Source: Hominimerdicola alba (GTDB lineage: Bacteria > Bacillota > Clostridia > Oscillospirales > Ruminococcaceae). From it: a DNA stretch of 64,000 nt. Shown in pieces: positions 37,634 through 48,800 of the stretch; position 1 is the first letter of the stretch, and every line of letters begins with the position of its first letter. The stretch spans positions 143,784 through 207,783 of the forward strand of contig NZ_FOKQ01000002.1 in assembly GCF_900112155.1 (NCBI RefSeq), read 5' to 3'. Position numbers and translations under genes: made by a program. Below the pieces are notes generated by a model. The model had not been told where the DNA came from, searched no databases, and was given only the letters and a program-made list of their open reading frames with translations.

Positions 37634-37670
37634 GAGCGTGGACAATACAAACGTCCACGCTCTTTCTGTT
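37634..37670 (+). terminator. Terminator of the sigma/anti-sigma operon
   Basis: GAGCGTGGAC / GTCCACGCTC with a 9-base loop followed by TTTCTGTTT. Confidence 0.8.
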
Positions 37671-37676
37671 TGCTGA

Positions 37677-37780
37677 AATATATTGCCGAGCCCGAAATAA
37701 ACGGAGGAACGAGGAGCGAAAAACCACGAACTGCCGATCACAGCAAATATCAGACTATCCCGACAAACTCCGGATCGGGA
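37677..37780. repeat. Partial relative of the 18.5-kb hairpin element
   Basis: Shares in order AATATTGCCGxGCCCG, GAGGAACGAGGRGCGA and GACTATCCCGRCAAA with 18747-18868, with the intervening hairpin missing. Gene-free; the rest of 37567-37968 holds the terminator above and the rpsL promoter. Confidence 0.6.
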
Positions 37781-37883
37781 GAGAACAGCATTTCAGAAAC
37801 ACCGCGGCTTATCACTTCTATATGAGTGCAGACCGTGCAGGACAGCATGATTTGTGTGAAGTGTAAAAAATATTTTAAACTGC

Positions 37884-37912
37884 TTGACATATCGGGAAAA
37901 GTAATGTATAAT
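37884..37912 (+). promoter_or_regulatory. Promoter of the str operon
   Basis: TTGACA, 17 bases, TATAAT. The leader has a hairpin ACGCTGAC / GTCAGTGT (37921-37942) before the ribosome site. Confidence 0.85.
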
Positions 37913-37968
37913 AGTCGAGTACGCTGACAATAGGGTCAGTGTAACTATTTGATGAAAGGAGAGAAACC

Positions 37969-38394
37969 ATGCCAACCTTTAACCAGTTAGTAAGAAAGGG
38001 CAGAAACGTACTTGCAGACAAGTCTACAGCTCCTGCACTTCAGAAGGGCTTCAATGCCAAGAAGAAGAGAGTAATCGATCAGAGCTGTCCTCAGAAGAGA
38101 GGCGTATGCACAGTTGTTAGAACAGCTACTCCTAAGAAGCCTAACTCCGCAATGAGAAAGGTAGCCAGAGTAAAGCTGACCAACGGCTACGAGGTAACTG
38201 CATACATTCCCGGCATCGGTCATAACCTTCAGGAGCACTCTGTTGTTCTTATCAGAGGCGGAAGAGTTAAGGACCTCCCCGGTGTAAGATACCACATCAT
38301 CCGCGGTACTCTTGATGCACAGGGCGTTGCTAAGAGAATGCAGGCTAGATCCAAGTACGGCGCTAAGAAGCCTAAGGCAGGCGCTGCTAAGTAA
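37969..38394 (+). CDS. rpsL: 30S ribosomal protein S12
   Basis: 141 residues. Decoding-site protein of the small subunit, starting [12 protein letters not shown] and containing [17 protein letters not shown] with the streptomycin-related Lys of wild type. GAAAGGAGAG lies before the ATG. First gene of rpsL-rpsG-fusA-tuf. Confidence 0.98.
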   Translation: MPTFNQLVRKGRNVLADKSTAPALQKGFNAKKKRVIDQSCPQKRGVCTVVRTATPKKPNSAMRKVARVKLTNGYEVTAYIPGIGHNLQEHSVVLIRGGRVKDLPGVRYHIIRGTLDAQGVAKRMQARSKYGAKKPKAGAAK

Positions 38395-38536
38395 GCTTAA
38401 TATAAGCTTGCAGAAACTACGGGAATTATCCCGCTCAAAATTTATGGAACAACTCATTGCCGCGTAAAAGCGGAGACCACAGTTTTTGTGGAGTGATTGA
38501 TATATATATCGGTAACTCTGCATGGAACTGACGGGG

Positions 38537-38565
38537 CTGTGACGGGTCGAAAGGTCTGGTCACAG
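38537..38565 (+). promoter_or_regulatory. Stem-loop in the rpsL-rpsG spacer
   Basis: CTGTGAC / GTCACAG with a 15-base loop, 44 bases before the rpsG start. The rpsL-rpsG spacer is where S7 feedback control acts in E. coli; whether this hairpin serves that role is inference. Confidence 0.4.
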
Positions 38566-38609
38566 AGCGAGTACCTATGAATTCATTATTTGTGAAGGAG
38601 GGAATTAAA

Positions 38610-39080
38610 GTGCCAAGAAGAGGTAGAGTTACCAAGAGAGACGTACTCCAGGATCCTGTATACAACAGCAAGCTGGTTACACGTCTGGTAAACAACATCA
38701 TGCTCGACGGTAAGAAGGGTGTTGCCCAGAAGATCGTTTACGGAGCATTCGAGATCGTAGAGGAAAAGACAGGCCGTCCTGCTCTCGAAGTTTTCGAGGA
38801 GGCTATGAACAATATCATGCCTGAGCTGGAGGTAAAGGCTCGCCGTGTCGGCGGTGCTACCTATCAGGTCCCCATGGAGGTTAGACCTGACAGACGTCAG
38901 ACACTCGGTCTGAGATGGATCACTAAGTATTCTCGTGAAAGACACGAGGATACCATGAAGGAAAAGCTCGCAGCTGAGATCCTCGACGCTCTTAACGGTG
39001 TTGGCGGTTCATGCAAGAAGCGTGACGACACACACAAGATGGCTGAAGCTAACAAGGCTTTCGCTCATTACAGATGGTAA
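38610..39080 (+). CDS. rpsG: 30S ribosomal protein S7
   Basis: 156 residues from GTG 38610 ([13 protein letters not shown]), placed by the family N-terminus and AAGGAGG 8 bases upstream; length is exactly typical. Assembly initiator of the 30S head, with the [19 protein letters not shown] signature. Confidence 0.97.
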   Translation: MPRRGRVTKRDVLQDPVYNSKLVTRLVNNIMLDGKKGVAQKIVYGAFEIVEEKTGRPALEVFEEAMNNIMPELEVKARRVGGATYQVPMEVRPDRRQTLGLRWITKYSRERHEDTMKEKLAAEILDALNGVGGSCKKRDDTHKMAEANKAFAHYRW

Positions 39081-39101
39081 GAGTATAGAGGAGGATATAT
39101 C

Positions 39102-41180
39102 ATGGCTAGAGAAACTAAGCTCCAGGATTACCGCAATATCGGTATCATGGCACACATCGACGCCGGTAAGACAACTACTACTGAGCGTATCCTGTTCTAT
39201 ACCGGTGTTAACTATAAGATCGGTGAAACACACGACGGTGCATCTACAATGGACTGGATGGCACAGGAGAAGGAGAGAGGTATCACTATCACCTCTGCTG
39301 CTACTACTTGCTACTGGAAGGGTCACAGACTCAACATTATAGATACTCCCGGCCACGTTGACTTCACCGTTGAAGTTGAAAGATCTCTGAGAGTTCTCGA
39401 CGGCTCCGTTACCGTTCTTTGTGCAAAGGGCGGCGTTGAGCCCCAGACTGAGACTGTTTGGAGACAGGCTGACAACTATAAGGTACCTCGTATGGTATAC
39501 GTCAACAAGATGGATATCATGGGTGCTGACTTCTATAACGTACTGAATATGCTCCACGAGAGACTTCAGTGCAACGCCGTTCCGATCCAGCTGCCTATCG
39601 GCGCTGAGGAAGATTTCAGAGGTATCATCGACCTGCTTGAAATGAAGGCTTATATCTATTACGATGATCTGGGCAAGGATATCAGATGCGAGGACATCCC
39701 CGCAGATATGCTCGAAAAGGCAGAGCAGTACAGAGCTGACATGATCGAGCACCTTGCTGAGGTAGATGATGACCTCGCAGAGAAGTTCTTCGCTGATGAG
39801 GAGATCACTATCGATGAGATGAAGAAGGTAATCAGACGTTCTACCATCGACAACACTATGGTTCCTGTTACTTGCGGTACTTCCTACAAGAACAAGGGCG
39901 TTCAGAAGCTGCTCGATGCTATCGTTGATTATATGCCTTCTCCTATCGACGTTCCTCACATCAAGGGTGTTAACCCTGATACAGGTGAGGAGTGCGAAAG
40001 AATTTCCGGCGATGATCAGCCTTTCGCTGCTCTCGCATTCAAGATCGCTACTGACCCCTTCGTTGGTAAGCTGGCATACTTCAGAGTATACTCCGGCGTA
40101 CTGAGCGCAGGTTCTACCGTTTACAACTCCACTAAGGACAAGGACGAGAGAATCGGACGTATCGTTCAGATGCACTCCAACGACAGAAAGGATATCGATA
40201 CCATCTACGCTGGTGATATCGGTGCAGCTATCGGTCTGAAGAATACTACAACAGGTGATACTCTCTGCGACGAGAAGAACCCTGTTATTCTGGAATCCAT
40301 GGAATTCCCTGAGCCTGTTATCCAGCTGGCTATTGAGCCTAAGACTAAGGCAGGTCAGGAGAAGATGGGTATCGCGCTGGCTAAGCTGGCAGAAGAAGAC
40401 CCCACATTCAGAACTTATACTTCTGAAGAGACAGGTCAGACCATTATCGCAGGTATGGGTGAGCTCCACCTGGAGATCATCGTTGACAGACTGCTGAGAG
40501 AGTTCAAGGTAGAGGCTAACGTAGGTGCTCCTCAGGTATCCTATAAGGAGACCATCACTAAGGAAGCTAACGTTGACTACAAGTACGCTAAGCAGTCCGG
40601 TGGTAAGGGTCAGTACGGTCACGTTAAGATCAATGTATTCCCCAACGAGAGCGGTGCAGGCTACGAGTTCGTAAACAAGGTAGTCGGCGGTTCTATCCCC
40701 AAGGAGTACATCCCTGCTGTTGACGCAGGTATCAAGGGCGCTATGGAGAGCGGCGTACTCGCTGGCTTCCAGGTTGTTGACTGCAAGGTTGAGCTGTATG
40801 ACGGTTCTTACCACGAAGTTGACTCCTCTGAAATGGCGTTCAAGATCGCAGGTTCTATGGCATTCAAGGAGGCTATGAAGAAGGCTTCCCCTATAATCCT
40901 GGAGCCTATCATGAAGGTATCCGTAATAGCTCCCGATGATTATCTGGGTACTGTTATCGGCGACCTGAACTCCAGACGTGGTCAGATCCTCGGTCAGGAG
41001 CAGAGAACAGGTGCTGTTCAGGTTGACGCTCTTGTTCCTCTGTCTGAGATGTTCGGTTACTCCAACGACCTGAGATCCAAGACTCAGGGCCGTGGTCAGT
41101 ATGCTATGGAACCCCACAGCTATACTCAGGTACCGAAGTCCATCGCTGACAAGATCATGACTTCCAGAGCTAAAGACTAA
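39102..41180 (+). CDS. fusA: Elongation factor G
   Basis: 692 residues. Translocation GTPase with [19 protein letters not shown] (P-loop), [19 protein letters not shown] and NKMD motifs, followed by domains II-V. The ribosome site GAGGAGG is 7 bases upstream. Separated from rpsG by 21 bases and from tuf by a promoter-bearing spacer. Confidence 0.98.
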   Translation: MARETKLQDYRNIGIMAHIDAGKTTTTERILFYTGVNYKIGETHDGASTMDWMAQEKERGITITSAATTCYWKGHRLNIIDTPGHVDFTVEVERSLRVLDGSVTVLCAKGGVEPQTETVWRQADNYKVPRMVYVNKMDIMGADFYNVLNMLHERLQCNAVPIQLPIGAEEDFRGIIDLLEMKAYIYYDDLGKDIRCEDIPADMLEKAEQYRADMIEHLAEVDDDLAEKFFADEEITIDEMKKVIRRSTIDNTMVPVTCGTSYKNKGVQKLLDAIVDYMPSPIDVPHIKGVNPDTGEECERISGDDQPFAALAFKIATDPFVGKLAYFRVYSGVLSAGSTVYNSTKDKDERIGRIVQMHSNDRKDIDTIYAGDIGAAIGLKNTTTGDTLCDEKNPVILESMEFPEPVIQLAIEPKTKAGQEKMGIALAKLAEEDPTFRTYTSEETGQTIIAGMGELHLEIIVDRLLREFKVEANVGAPQVSYKETITKEANVDYKYAKQSGGKGQYGHVKINVFPNESGAGYEFVNKVVGGSIPKEYIPAVDAGIKGAMESGVLAGFQVVDCKVELYDGSYHEVDSSEMAFKIAGSMAFKEAMKKASPIILEPIMKVSVIAPDDYLGTVIGDLNSRRGQILGQEQRTGAVQVDALVPLSEMFGYSNDLRSKTQGRGQYAMEPHSYTQVPKSIADKIMTSRAKD

Positions 41181-41208
41181 TTTTTAGCAAAAATATTTTG
41201 CAAAACCC

Positions 41209-41237
41209 TTGCAAAATGGTTAATTATTTGGTATAAT
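41209..41237 (+). promoter_or_regulatory. Internal promoter of tuf
   Basis: TTGCAA, 17 bases, TATAAT. The leader contains a perfect hairpin GCGTTCAG / CTGAACGC (41260-41280). Confidence 0.8.
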
Positions 41238-41327
41238 AATACTACGGTATGTCAGATAGGCGTTCAGTATACCTGAACGCTGCGTCTGAACGAAGTATAA
41301 AATTTTATTTTAAGGAGGAAAATTCCT

Positions 41328-42527
41328 ATGGCAAAGGCACATTTTGAAAGAACCAAGCCCCACGTTAACATTGGTACCATCGGTCACGTTGACCACGGTA
41401 AGACTACCCTGACAGCTGCTATCACCAAGACACTGGCTATGAAGGGTCAGGCTAAGTTTGAGGCTTATGACATGATCGATAAGGCTCCCGAGGAGAGAGA
41501 GAGAGGTATTACAATCAATACCGCTCACGTTGAGTATGAGACTGATAAGAGACACTATGCTCACGTTGACTGCCCCGGCCACGCTGACTACGTTAAGAAC
41601 ATGATCACAGGTGCTGCTCAGATGGACGGCGCTATCCTGGTTTGTGCTGCTTCTGATGGCCCTATGGCTCAGACAAGAGAGCACATCCTGCTGGCTCGTC
41701 AGGTTGGCGTTCCTGCAATCGTTGTATTCATGAACAAGGCTGACCAGGTTGACGATCCTGAGCTGCTCGAACTCGTTGAGATGGATATCAGAGATCTGCT
41801 GAGTTCTTATGATTTCCCTGGCGATGATACTCCTATCATCGTTGGTTCTGCTCTGGCTGCTCTTGAAGCTCCCGATGACCTGAGCAATCCTGCTTATGAG
41901 CCTATCATCAAGCTGATGGACGCTGTTGACGAGTACATTCCTACTCCTGAGAGAGACGACGCTAAGCCTTTCCTGATGCCTGTTGAGGATACTATGACCA
42001 TCTCCGGCCGTGGTACCGTTGTTACAGGTAGAGTTGAGAGAGGTGTTCTGAACACTGGTGAGACCGTTGAGATCGTTGGTCTGTCTGATGAGAAGCAGTC
42101 CACAGTTGTAACCGGTATCGAGATGTTCAGAAAGACTCTGGATTCCGCTATGGCTGGTGATAACATCGGCGCTCTGCTCCGTGGTATCACAAGAGATCAG
42201 GTTGAAAGAGGTCAGGTTCTTTGTAAGCCCGGCTCCATTCACCCCCACACTAAGTTCAGCGGTCAGGTTTACGTTCTGAAGAAGGAAGAGGGCGGCCGTC
42301 ATACTCCTTTCTTCAACAACTATAGACCTCAGTTCTATTTCAGAACAACTGACGTTACCGGTATCATCTCTCTGCCTGCTGACAAGGAGATGTGCATGCC
42401 CGGCGATAACGTAACTATGGATGTTGAGCTGATCACTCCTATCGCTATCGAGGAAGGTCTGCGTTTCGCTATCCGTGAGGGTGGTAGAACCGTAGGTTCC
42501 GGCGTTGTTACTGCTATCAACGAATAA
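41328..42527 (+). CDS. tuf: Elongation factor Tu
   Basis: 399 residues. GTPase delivering aminoacyl-tRNA, with [36 protein letters not shown] and NKAD motifs. Strong AAGGAGG site. Only one copy is in the window. Ends at a strong terminator. Confidence 0.98.
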   Translation: MAKAHFERTKPHVNIGTIGHVDHGKTTLTAAITKTLAMKGQAKFEAYDMIDKAPEERERGITINTAHVEYETDKRHYAHVDCPGHADYVKNMITGAAQMDGAILVCAASDGPMAQTREHILLARQVGVPAIVVFMNKADQVDDPELLELVEMDIRDLLSSYDFPGDDTPIIVGSALAALEAPDDLSNPAYEPIIKLMDAVDEYIPTPERDDAKPFLMPVEDTMTISGRGTVVTGRVERGVLNTGETVEIVGLSDEKQSTVVTGIEMFRKTLDSAMAGDNIGALLRGITRDQVERGQVLCKPGSIHPHTKFSGQVYVLKKEEGGRHTPFFNNYRPQFYFRTTDVTGIISLPADKEMCMPGDNVTMDVELITPIAIEEGLRFAIREGGRTVGSGVVTAINE

Positions 42528-42549
42528 TTTTAGCTTAACAAGCTTTAAT

Positions 42550-42580
42550 AAAGACCGAGTCTTATGACTCGGTCTTTTTT
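42550..42580 (+). terminator. Terminator after tuf
   Basis: AAAGACCGAGTC / GACTCGGTCTTT with a TTAT loop and a run of six Ts. Confidence 0.92.
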
Positions 42581-42583
42581 GTC

Positions 42584-42612
42584 TTGTAATACTTGGTTTT
42601 TTATGCTATAAT
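42584..42612 (+). promoter_or_regulatory. Predicted promoter of the FliB-like gene
   Basis: TTGTAA, 17 bases, TATAAT, four bases after the tuf terminator; leader of about 115 bases. Confidence 0.6.
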
Positions 42613-42733
42613 AATACCATAATCTTCCGTATCCCGCTGTCTTCTGCCATAAAAACATCATATGTGAAAATATATTTTCGCGATACGCGGACGGAGCGGG
42701 GACATTTACATTCAGCGTAGAGGACGTGATTAT

Positions 42734-43882
42734 ATGACAGTTTTACAGCCTGACTATTTTTTCGCTTTCAGGTGTACCTGTACCGATTGCAGGGACAACT
42801 GCTGCAAGATGGGCTGGGACATTGAGATAGATGAAAATACACTTTCGTACTACCGCGAGCATGGCGGAGAGCTTTGTGAGCGGCTTTGCGGGAACATATA
42901 CGAAGAAGATGGCTCGCATTATATGTCGCAGGAGGGCGGATGTCCGTTCCTTACCGACGACGGGCTCTGCGGGGTACAGCAGGAGCTTGGTGTGGAGCAT
43001 ATCTCGGAGATATGCCGCGAGCACCCGCGTTTTTATGAATGGTTCGGTGACTATAAGGAAGCAGGGCTGGGGCTTTGCTGTGAGGAAGTCAGCAGGCTGG
43101 TGCTGACCCATGAGCGCCCTGTGCTTTTCACGGAAAAGCAGACGGACGAAGAACCCGATGACCTTGAATTCGACAGTGAGATATTCGCAGCGGTGAAGAG
43201 TATCCGTGAAAAGCTAATAGATATCGCACAGGACAGGGGATTCACCATACTGCAAAGGCTGGCGGTGCTGTGCTACTGCGCTGAGGATATCAGCGAAGCT
43301 TTGCAGGATGAAGACTGCGAACAGTTGAAAAAGATATCGGGTATGCTGGCGATAGACGGCTTCCGCATGGAGATAGTCATTCAGGCGGAAAAAGATATAC
43401 TTTCAGGGGATGTCAGGGCTCTTGGCAGACAGGGGCTGGACAGGCTTTTCTCGCTGTTTTCGCAAATGGAGTACATGGGTGATCTGGGTGAGAGATTCGC
43501 GCTGACGGAAGATATCCGTGATAAGATGCTTGCGGCAGAAAAGGCTTTCAACAAGAGCTACGCGCCCTATCAGCATGAGCTTGAAAATATACTGGTATAT
43601 TTTTTGCACAGATATTTCATCAAATGCACCAGGGACTACGCCGCTGAGGAAAGACTTTTCTCGGCAGTTTACATGACTCTTGCGGCGAGAGGGCTGTTCC
43701 TGCAGGAGTACGCAGAAAACGGCGCTCTTCCAGACCTTGACAGGCGGATACTCCTGGTGAAGGAGCTTTCAAAGGAAGTCGAGTACGACAGTGACAACAT
43801 GGATATCATCTATGACGAGATACAGCAGTGCGCCGACACCCGCGATATGCTGTGCGGGCTCTGCTTTCAGGGGGATATATGA
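42734..43882 (+). CDS. FliB-like (flagellin lysine-N-methylase family) protein
   Basis: 382 residues. The Cys-rich N-terminus (CTCTDCRDNCCKMGW, residues 14-28; later CPFL, CGVQQ, EICREHPRFYEW and CCEE) matches the FliB family, probably an iron-sulfur protein by its Cys pattern. Named for lysine methylation of Salmonella flagellin, but homologues are common in non-motile Clostridia and no flagellar gene is nearby, so the target is unknown. The stop overlaps the next ATG (ATGA). Confidence 0.85.
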   Translation: MTVLQPDYFFAFRCTCTDCRDNCCKMGWDIEIDENTLSYYREHGGELCERLCGNIYEEDGSHYMSQEGGCPFLTDDGLCGVQQELGVEHISEICREHPRFYEWFGDYKEAGLGLCCEEVSRLVLTHERPVLFTEKQTDEEPDDLEFDSEIFAAVKSIREKLIDIAQDRGFTILQRLAVLCYCAEDISEALQDEDCEQLKKISGMLAIDGFRMEIVIQAEKDILSGDVRALGRQGLDRLFSLFSQMEYMGDLGERFALTEDIRDKMLAAEKAFNKSYAPYQHELENILVYFLHRYFIKCTRDYAAEERLFSAVYMTLAARGLFLQEYAENGALPDLDRRILLVKELSKEVEYDSDNMDIIYDEIQQCADTRDMLCGLCFQGDI

Positions 43883-44118
43883 GCATAATCAGGAAAAAGG
43901 TCACGAAAAAAATACCTGCCGGCTGTGAGGATCTTGAGATAAAGGTTCAGACCTCTACCTGCACCGGTGAAAAGACCATAGGCTTTTATGACAGAAAAAG
44001 CGGCGAGCTGAAATACAAAGAGCTTGTACGCGGCAAAGAGGATATCGATGCTTTTTACGAGAGCTACGGTCTTGTGCCGCCTGCGGATAAATACGGCGAA
44101 AATACCCATAATAGATAG
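43879..44118 (+). CDS. Small hypothetical protein coupled to the FliB-like gene
   Basis: 79 residues, basic N-terminus (MSIIRKKVTKKIPAGCEDLEIK) and no membrane helix. The ATG overlaps the FliB-like stop by four bases, implying coupling. Earlier in-frame Met codons lie within the FliB-like gene. Not recognised; it could be a partner or target of its neighbour. Confidence 0.65.
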   Translation: MSIIRKKVTKKIPAGCEDLEIKVQTSTCTGEKTIGFYDRKSGELKYKELVRGKEDIDAFYESYGLVPPADKYGENTHNR

Positions 44119-44161
44119 TAATGATACTTTACCTGACAGGCGGTTTTGTCTATAAATACTA

Positions 44162-44190
44162 TTGAATTTTGGGGCGCGGTATTGTATAAT
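44162..44190 (+). promoter_or_regulatory. Promoter of the FemAB-like gene
   Basis: TTGAAT, 17 bases, TATAAT; start codon 54 bases downstream. Confidence 0.72.
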
Positions 44191-44244
44191 AGATAGGTTA
44201 GGATATGTCACAATATAGGATTTTTTGCTTTGGAGAGGTAAAAG

Positions 44245-45345
44245 ATGGAAATTATAGATAAGAAAAACAAACAGCTTCTGAAAGAGTATGAAGATTTCGC
44301 GAAAAACAGCGAATACGGCAACTTCATGCAGTCGCTGAGATGGCCTAAGGTAAAGGATAACTGGGGCTGGGACGCGGTAATATCCCGCGGCAAGGACGGC
44401 AAGATAAGGGGTACTTGTCTTGTTATAATCAAGAATATACCCATATTCCCCACAACATTCCTGTATGCGCCCCACGGTCCTGTCTGCGACTGGAGCGATA
44501 AGGAAGTCATGACTGACCTGTTTGAGGGTGTAAAGGCTCTGGCTAAGAAATACCGCGCATATCAGTTCATGTGGGATCCGCCCTTTGAGGAAAAGGAGAG
44601 GGATCGTTCAAAGCTGATAACCGATATGGGATTCTCACATATCGATGATGCCCCCGAGCTGACTACCATACAGGCGAGAAATAACTATATGCTCTGCGGA
44701 ATAAAGGGCAAAACAGCCGATGAGATGATGCAGTCATTCAAGGCTGACTGGCGCAACCGTATACGCAAGGCTCCCAGAAAGGGCGTTTACTGCGAGATAT
44801 GCGGCACCGAAGCGCTGGACGATTTCTATCCTATGATGGAAGCTACAGGTATCCGTGACGGTTTCTCTATAAGAGGCAAGGATTACTTTGTAAAGTTCAT
44901 TGAGGGTCTGGGCAAGGAACACTGCCACCTGTTTATGTGCTATGTTGATGAAGACGGCAAGAAGATACCCCTTTCGGGTGCGGTTACTACACAGTACGCT
45001 GGCAAGACCTGCTATGTATACGGTGCATCTGCTAACCATCACAGAAATCTGTATCCCAACTATCTGATGCAGTGGACTATGATAAACTGGGCATTGGAAG
45101 GCAACTGCGATATCTACGACTTCATGGGCATACCTTTCTACAAGGACGAAACTAACCCCAACTACGGTGTTTACAAGTTCAAGAAGGGCTTTAACGGCGA
45201 AGTAATCACCTATGCGGGTGAGTACTTCTACACATTCAGACCCATAATGAAGAAGATAGTAGATTTTGCCGAGAAGGTATACATGGATATGCACGAGCGC
45301 AAGAGACAGAAGCTTCTGAAAAACAGAAATACCGATATGCAGTAA
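44245..45345 (+). CDS. FemX/FemAB-like aminoacyltransferase (peptidoglycan bridge type)
   Basis: 366 residues with the twin-GNAT fold of the family: SEYGNFMQSLRWPKVK near the N-terminus, an FKADWRNRIRKA substrate segment and the YVYGASANHHRNLYPNYLMQW / YDFMGIPF blocks. These enzymes add amino acids from aminoacyl-tRNA to lipid II or lipid-linked wall precursors. Own promoter and terminator, so a single-gene unit. Confidence 0.9.
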   Translation: MEIIDKKNKQLLKEYEDFAKNSEYGNFMQSLRWPKVKDNWGWDAVISRGKDGKIRGTCLVIIKNIPIFPTTFLYAPHGPVCDWSDKEVMTDLFEGVKALAKKYRAYQFMWDPPFEEKERDRSKLITDMGFSHIDDAPELTTIQARNNYMLCGIKGKTADEMMQSFKADWRNRIRKAPRKGVYCEICGTEALDDFYPMMEATGIRDGFSIRGKDYFVKFIEGLGKEHCHLFMCYVDEDGKKIPLSGAVTTQYAGKTCYVYGASANHHRNLYPNYLMQWTMINWALEGNCDIYDFMGIPFYKDETNPNYGVYKFKKGFNGEVITYAGEYFYTFRPIMKKIVDFAEKVYMDMHERKRQKLLKNRNTDMQ

Positions 45346-45358
45346 TAACCGATAACAT

Positions 45359-45394
45359 AAAGACAGTCATTCGTTTGAATGGCTGTCTTTTTTT
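45359..45394 (+). terminator. Terminator after the FemAB-like gene
   Basis: AAAGACAGTCATTC / GAATGGCTGTCTTT (one wobble), GTTT loop, seven Ts. Confidence 0.9.
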
Positions 45395-45706
45395 GTTTTG
45401 CACGAAGGACAGATGCAGTAAACCGCGCAGATACAAATTTATCGCTTTAATGTCAAAAATGCATGAAATATGAATAAAGCAAAGCTGCTTGATGTCGGCT
45501 ATCTGAACTGTGCCGCTGTGCTAAAATCCATTTATTTCCGATAATTTGCGAAAATTACCAATAGGGAATGCGTATATTAATGGCTGTAAATATTTTAATA
45601 AATTAACAATGCGTGATTTATGTGTTAATAGTAAACAAATATCATTCTCAAATATGTTTATTCATACAAAAATTCCCTTAATGGGCTTCAAAACCCGTTT
45701 TTGTTA
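45395..45706. other. Gene-free AT-rich spacer before the pilus operon
   Basis: No coding frame is credible. Near its end AATGGG / CCCGTT (45679-45699) is followed by TTTTTG, a possible weak terminator just before the pilus promoter. Confidence 0.5.
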
Positions 45707-45735
45707 TTGACAGAATCCAACTACTGTGCTATAAT
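45707..45735 (+). promoter_or_regulatory. Promoter of the pilus operon
   Basis: TTGACA, 17 bases, TATAAT; leader of about 95 bases to the TTG start at 45838. Confidence 0.82.
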
Positions 45736-45837
45736 CTTTGTAAGTTAAGAACAATATTCTTTGATATTAACCATCAGTATTTGTATAGTACTGACAATTT
45801 TATTGTGCAAAAATTTGGATGAAAGGAGTGGAGAACG

Positions 45838-48800
45838 TTGACGAGCAAAAAGAGCAGCAAACTGACCAAGCGAATTTCTGCGTTTACAATGGCAGCACTG
45901 GTAGTTATGGAGCAGTTTGCTTATTTTCCTCAGATAGTTGTTTCGGCGGCAAGATCCGCTTCTGACAGCGGCTCCGTTGAATTCCCTGAGGTACACAATA
46001 CAAATGACGTATCCGCTATACTTTCTCACAGCGATCAGCTGATAGACAACGGCGACGGTACATTTACCTTTACTACTGAGCTCAAGTCCTCTTACTCGTA
46101 CTTCGATGAGAGCAGAAATTGGATGCAGAGCCAGGACGGAAGTTATACTCTTGATAAAGCAGGCACATACCTTATCGAACTCTGGGGCGGCGATGGCGGC
46201 GACGGCAGTTCCATGTTCCCTTTGAGTTTCAAAGCAGGTGCAGGCGGCAAGGGCGGCTTCGTATACGGACTCCTTGAAGTCAGCGAAGAACTGGCTGCTC
46301 AGAAGAAGAAACTCTACTACGAGATAGGCAGCCGCGGTCTCAGCGAGACAAGACGGTACGACAGCGGCGGTACCGGCGGTATCGGCGGCGGTGCGGGCGA
46401 TATAGTTATATTCTCGGTAGGCGCAGGCGGAGGTTATTCTGCTGTGTACCTTATGGATGAAAATGAAGAATTAACTGATACTGTACGCAACGACCCGAGC
46501 AAGGTGCTTATGATAGCCGGCGGCGGCGGCGGCGGCGGTGCAGGTGCAGCGCTGCATACTCTCCCCGGATTATTTGGCGGCGATGGCAAAGCCAACGGCG
46601 GTGACGGCGGTACTTTTGACAGCGATATAAGCGAAGTTCCCAATATCGAAAACTTCGTATCATCGAATACTTATGTAGGTAAATACTACGCAGGCGAAAA
46701 TGGTTCCACATCAGGTACCAAGGGCGCTTACGTGGGTAAGGGCGGAACCGATATCCCCGGTGAGATAGTGACCAGTTTTATAGGCTATCTGGCAGCTTCT
46801 TCCTATCCTAATGACTGGCAGAAGACTTATCACCCCGAACTTGACCGCGGTGTCGGCGGCGCAAGTAACTTCCGCGGTGGCGGCGGCGGTGCAGGATTTG
46901 CAGGCGGCAGCGGCGGTATGCAGAATGAGCCCGTTGACGCACGAAATGTCGGCGGTGGCGGCGGCGGTTCTTCCTATGTGGGTAAGTTCTCAAATTTCAC
47001 ACCCAGAGATAAGGGCGACGCAAACTACTTTGTTAATAGAGAAGACAATACAAATTCCGATACAGGCGGTGCGGTAGTTATAAGACATCTGTCAAATAAC
47101 GGCACAGATTACAACTACCTTAACAGTATAGAGGTCAGCGGTGACATATCACAGTATTTTGATGTTGTATCCACCAACGGCACACCCAGCGGAAACAGCT
47201 TTACTAAAACCGGCTCGGTAGCACCTGTAAGCTCAGGTCTTGCAAAGGGTCAGGAAAAAGACAAGCTGACAGTATCCGTAACTATCAGACCCAAGGCTCA
47301 GTTCATGGGCGGTGTCAGAGTTCCCATATTCAATGAGGACGGCTCGACATTAACAGTCACCGGCGGAACAAAGACCACCCATATCACACTGGGCGACGAT
47401 GTAAAGTATGTCAATGTACCTTACAACATCAGTATAAAGACCAAGAACTCCACGGTGCATCAAAATGATGCTATCACAAAGGCTGACCTTTATGCCGATG
47501 GTTACAATGAGATAGCATACAACTCAAACGACCCCATGCAGGATTTCATAACAGGCATAAGCTATGAGATCGCTCGTGATGGAAACGCTTATACTGCAAG
47601 CGGAAGTTTTGGATATACTATCTCAGCATCCGATGTTGGCAATACATTATATCCGGATATCAGGGTCACACTTGGTGTACCTGCAAACGTAACACCGGCT
47701 AAGGTGGGAGATGCAGGAAGCAACGTGATCGTAAAGAAAGCAACACTGAGATGTGTTGATGACACCATGTTCAATGTTGGCGGTATTGAACTCAATGCAG
47801 AAAAGTCACTGGTCTATAATGAAGAAGATGGCACTTATAATCTGACTGTTGATACAACAGTAGCTTCTGAACTTACCGGTAATAATTTCTATATAATTGA
47901 TTATGATTCTAGTTTACATGATAAAGTACACGCTGCAACACAGGATACAAATAGTGACGGCTTCAATCATTTACCTGCTCTAAATCATCAGGGAAATACA
48001 AGAACAAAGATTAATAGTGCTACTTATTATAGCAATCAGAGTTTGAATATAACATATGGTCCTGGTTATTATTTTGTTCAGGTTTGGGGCGGTGACGGCG
48101 GTTCAGGAGGATATTATGGAACTAATGGAACAGAAGGAGGTAGCGGCGGCAAAGGAGGATATAACTGTGGTTATATTTACATAGAGGACACATCTAATGT
48201 TTCACTCGTAGTAGGAGAAAGAGGATATGACGGTGCATATTTTAACAACAGAGATCTTTCGGATAAAACCGGTGCGTATGGCGGCGGTTGCACATGGCTT
48301 AGAATCGGTGATGATATCATGATAGCTGGCGGAGGTGGCGGAGGAACACCTGTATATGCATCTACAAATGGAGGTAATCCTAATCAAGCAGGCAAGCCTG
48401 GTTATTCAGGATATGGGTATGTTCCGACCGATGACAAGTTCGATATCCCAAATCTTCCTGTTGATCCTGGTACAGGAATCCGTTCTGATGGTGACCCGAA
48501 CAATTACGAGGTTTATAACGGTGAAACTGCTGTTATAAATCCAAACGATAACACAGATGTAACACCTGGCATGGCAGGCGGTAATTATTCTTCTTCAGGA
48601 TTCAAGTCAGATCTTTCAGAATTTACAGAATTACCATATGATCCGAAAGAATATTTTATTTTTTATAACACCACTAAACCGTTAAGGTCTGGTACAGACT
48701 ACGGGAATGGTGGAGTTAGAGTAGTCAGACTTGGTTTGAAGGGCGGTTACATCTTAGGCGGTGAAACAGTTCTTGAAATGACAGCTGATGAAATTACAGC

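Noticed and set aside
39009..41117. A 702-residue open frame opposite fusA
   Set aside because: It is the antisense shadow of fusA codons; no ribosome site and no known family.
42734..43882. Assigning true flagellin methylase activity
   Set aside because: No flagellar gene is in the window and the family is broad; only a family-level name is supported.
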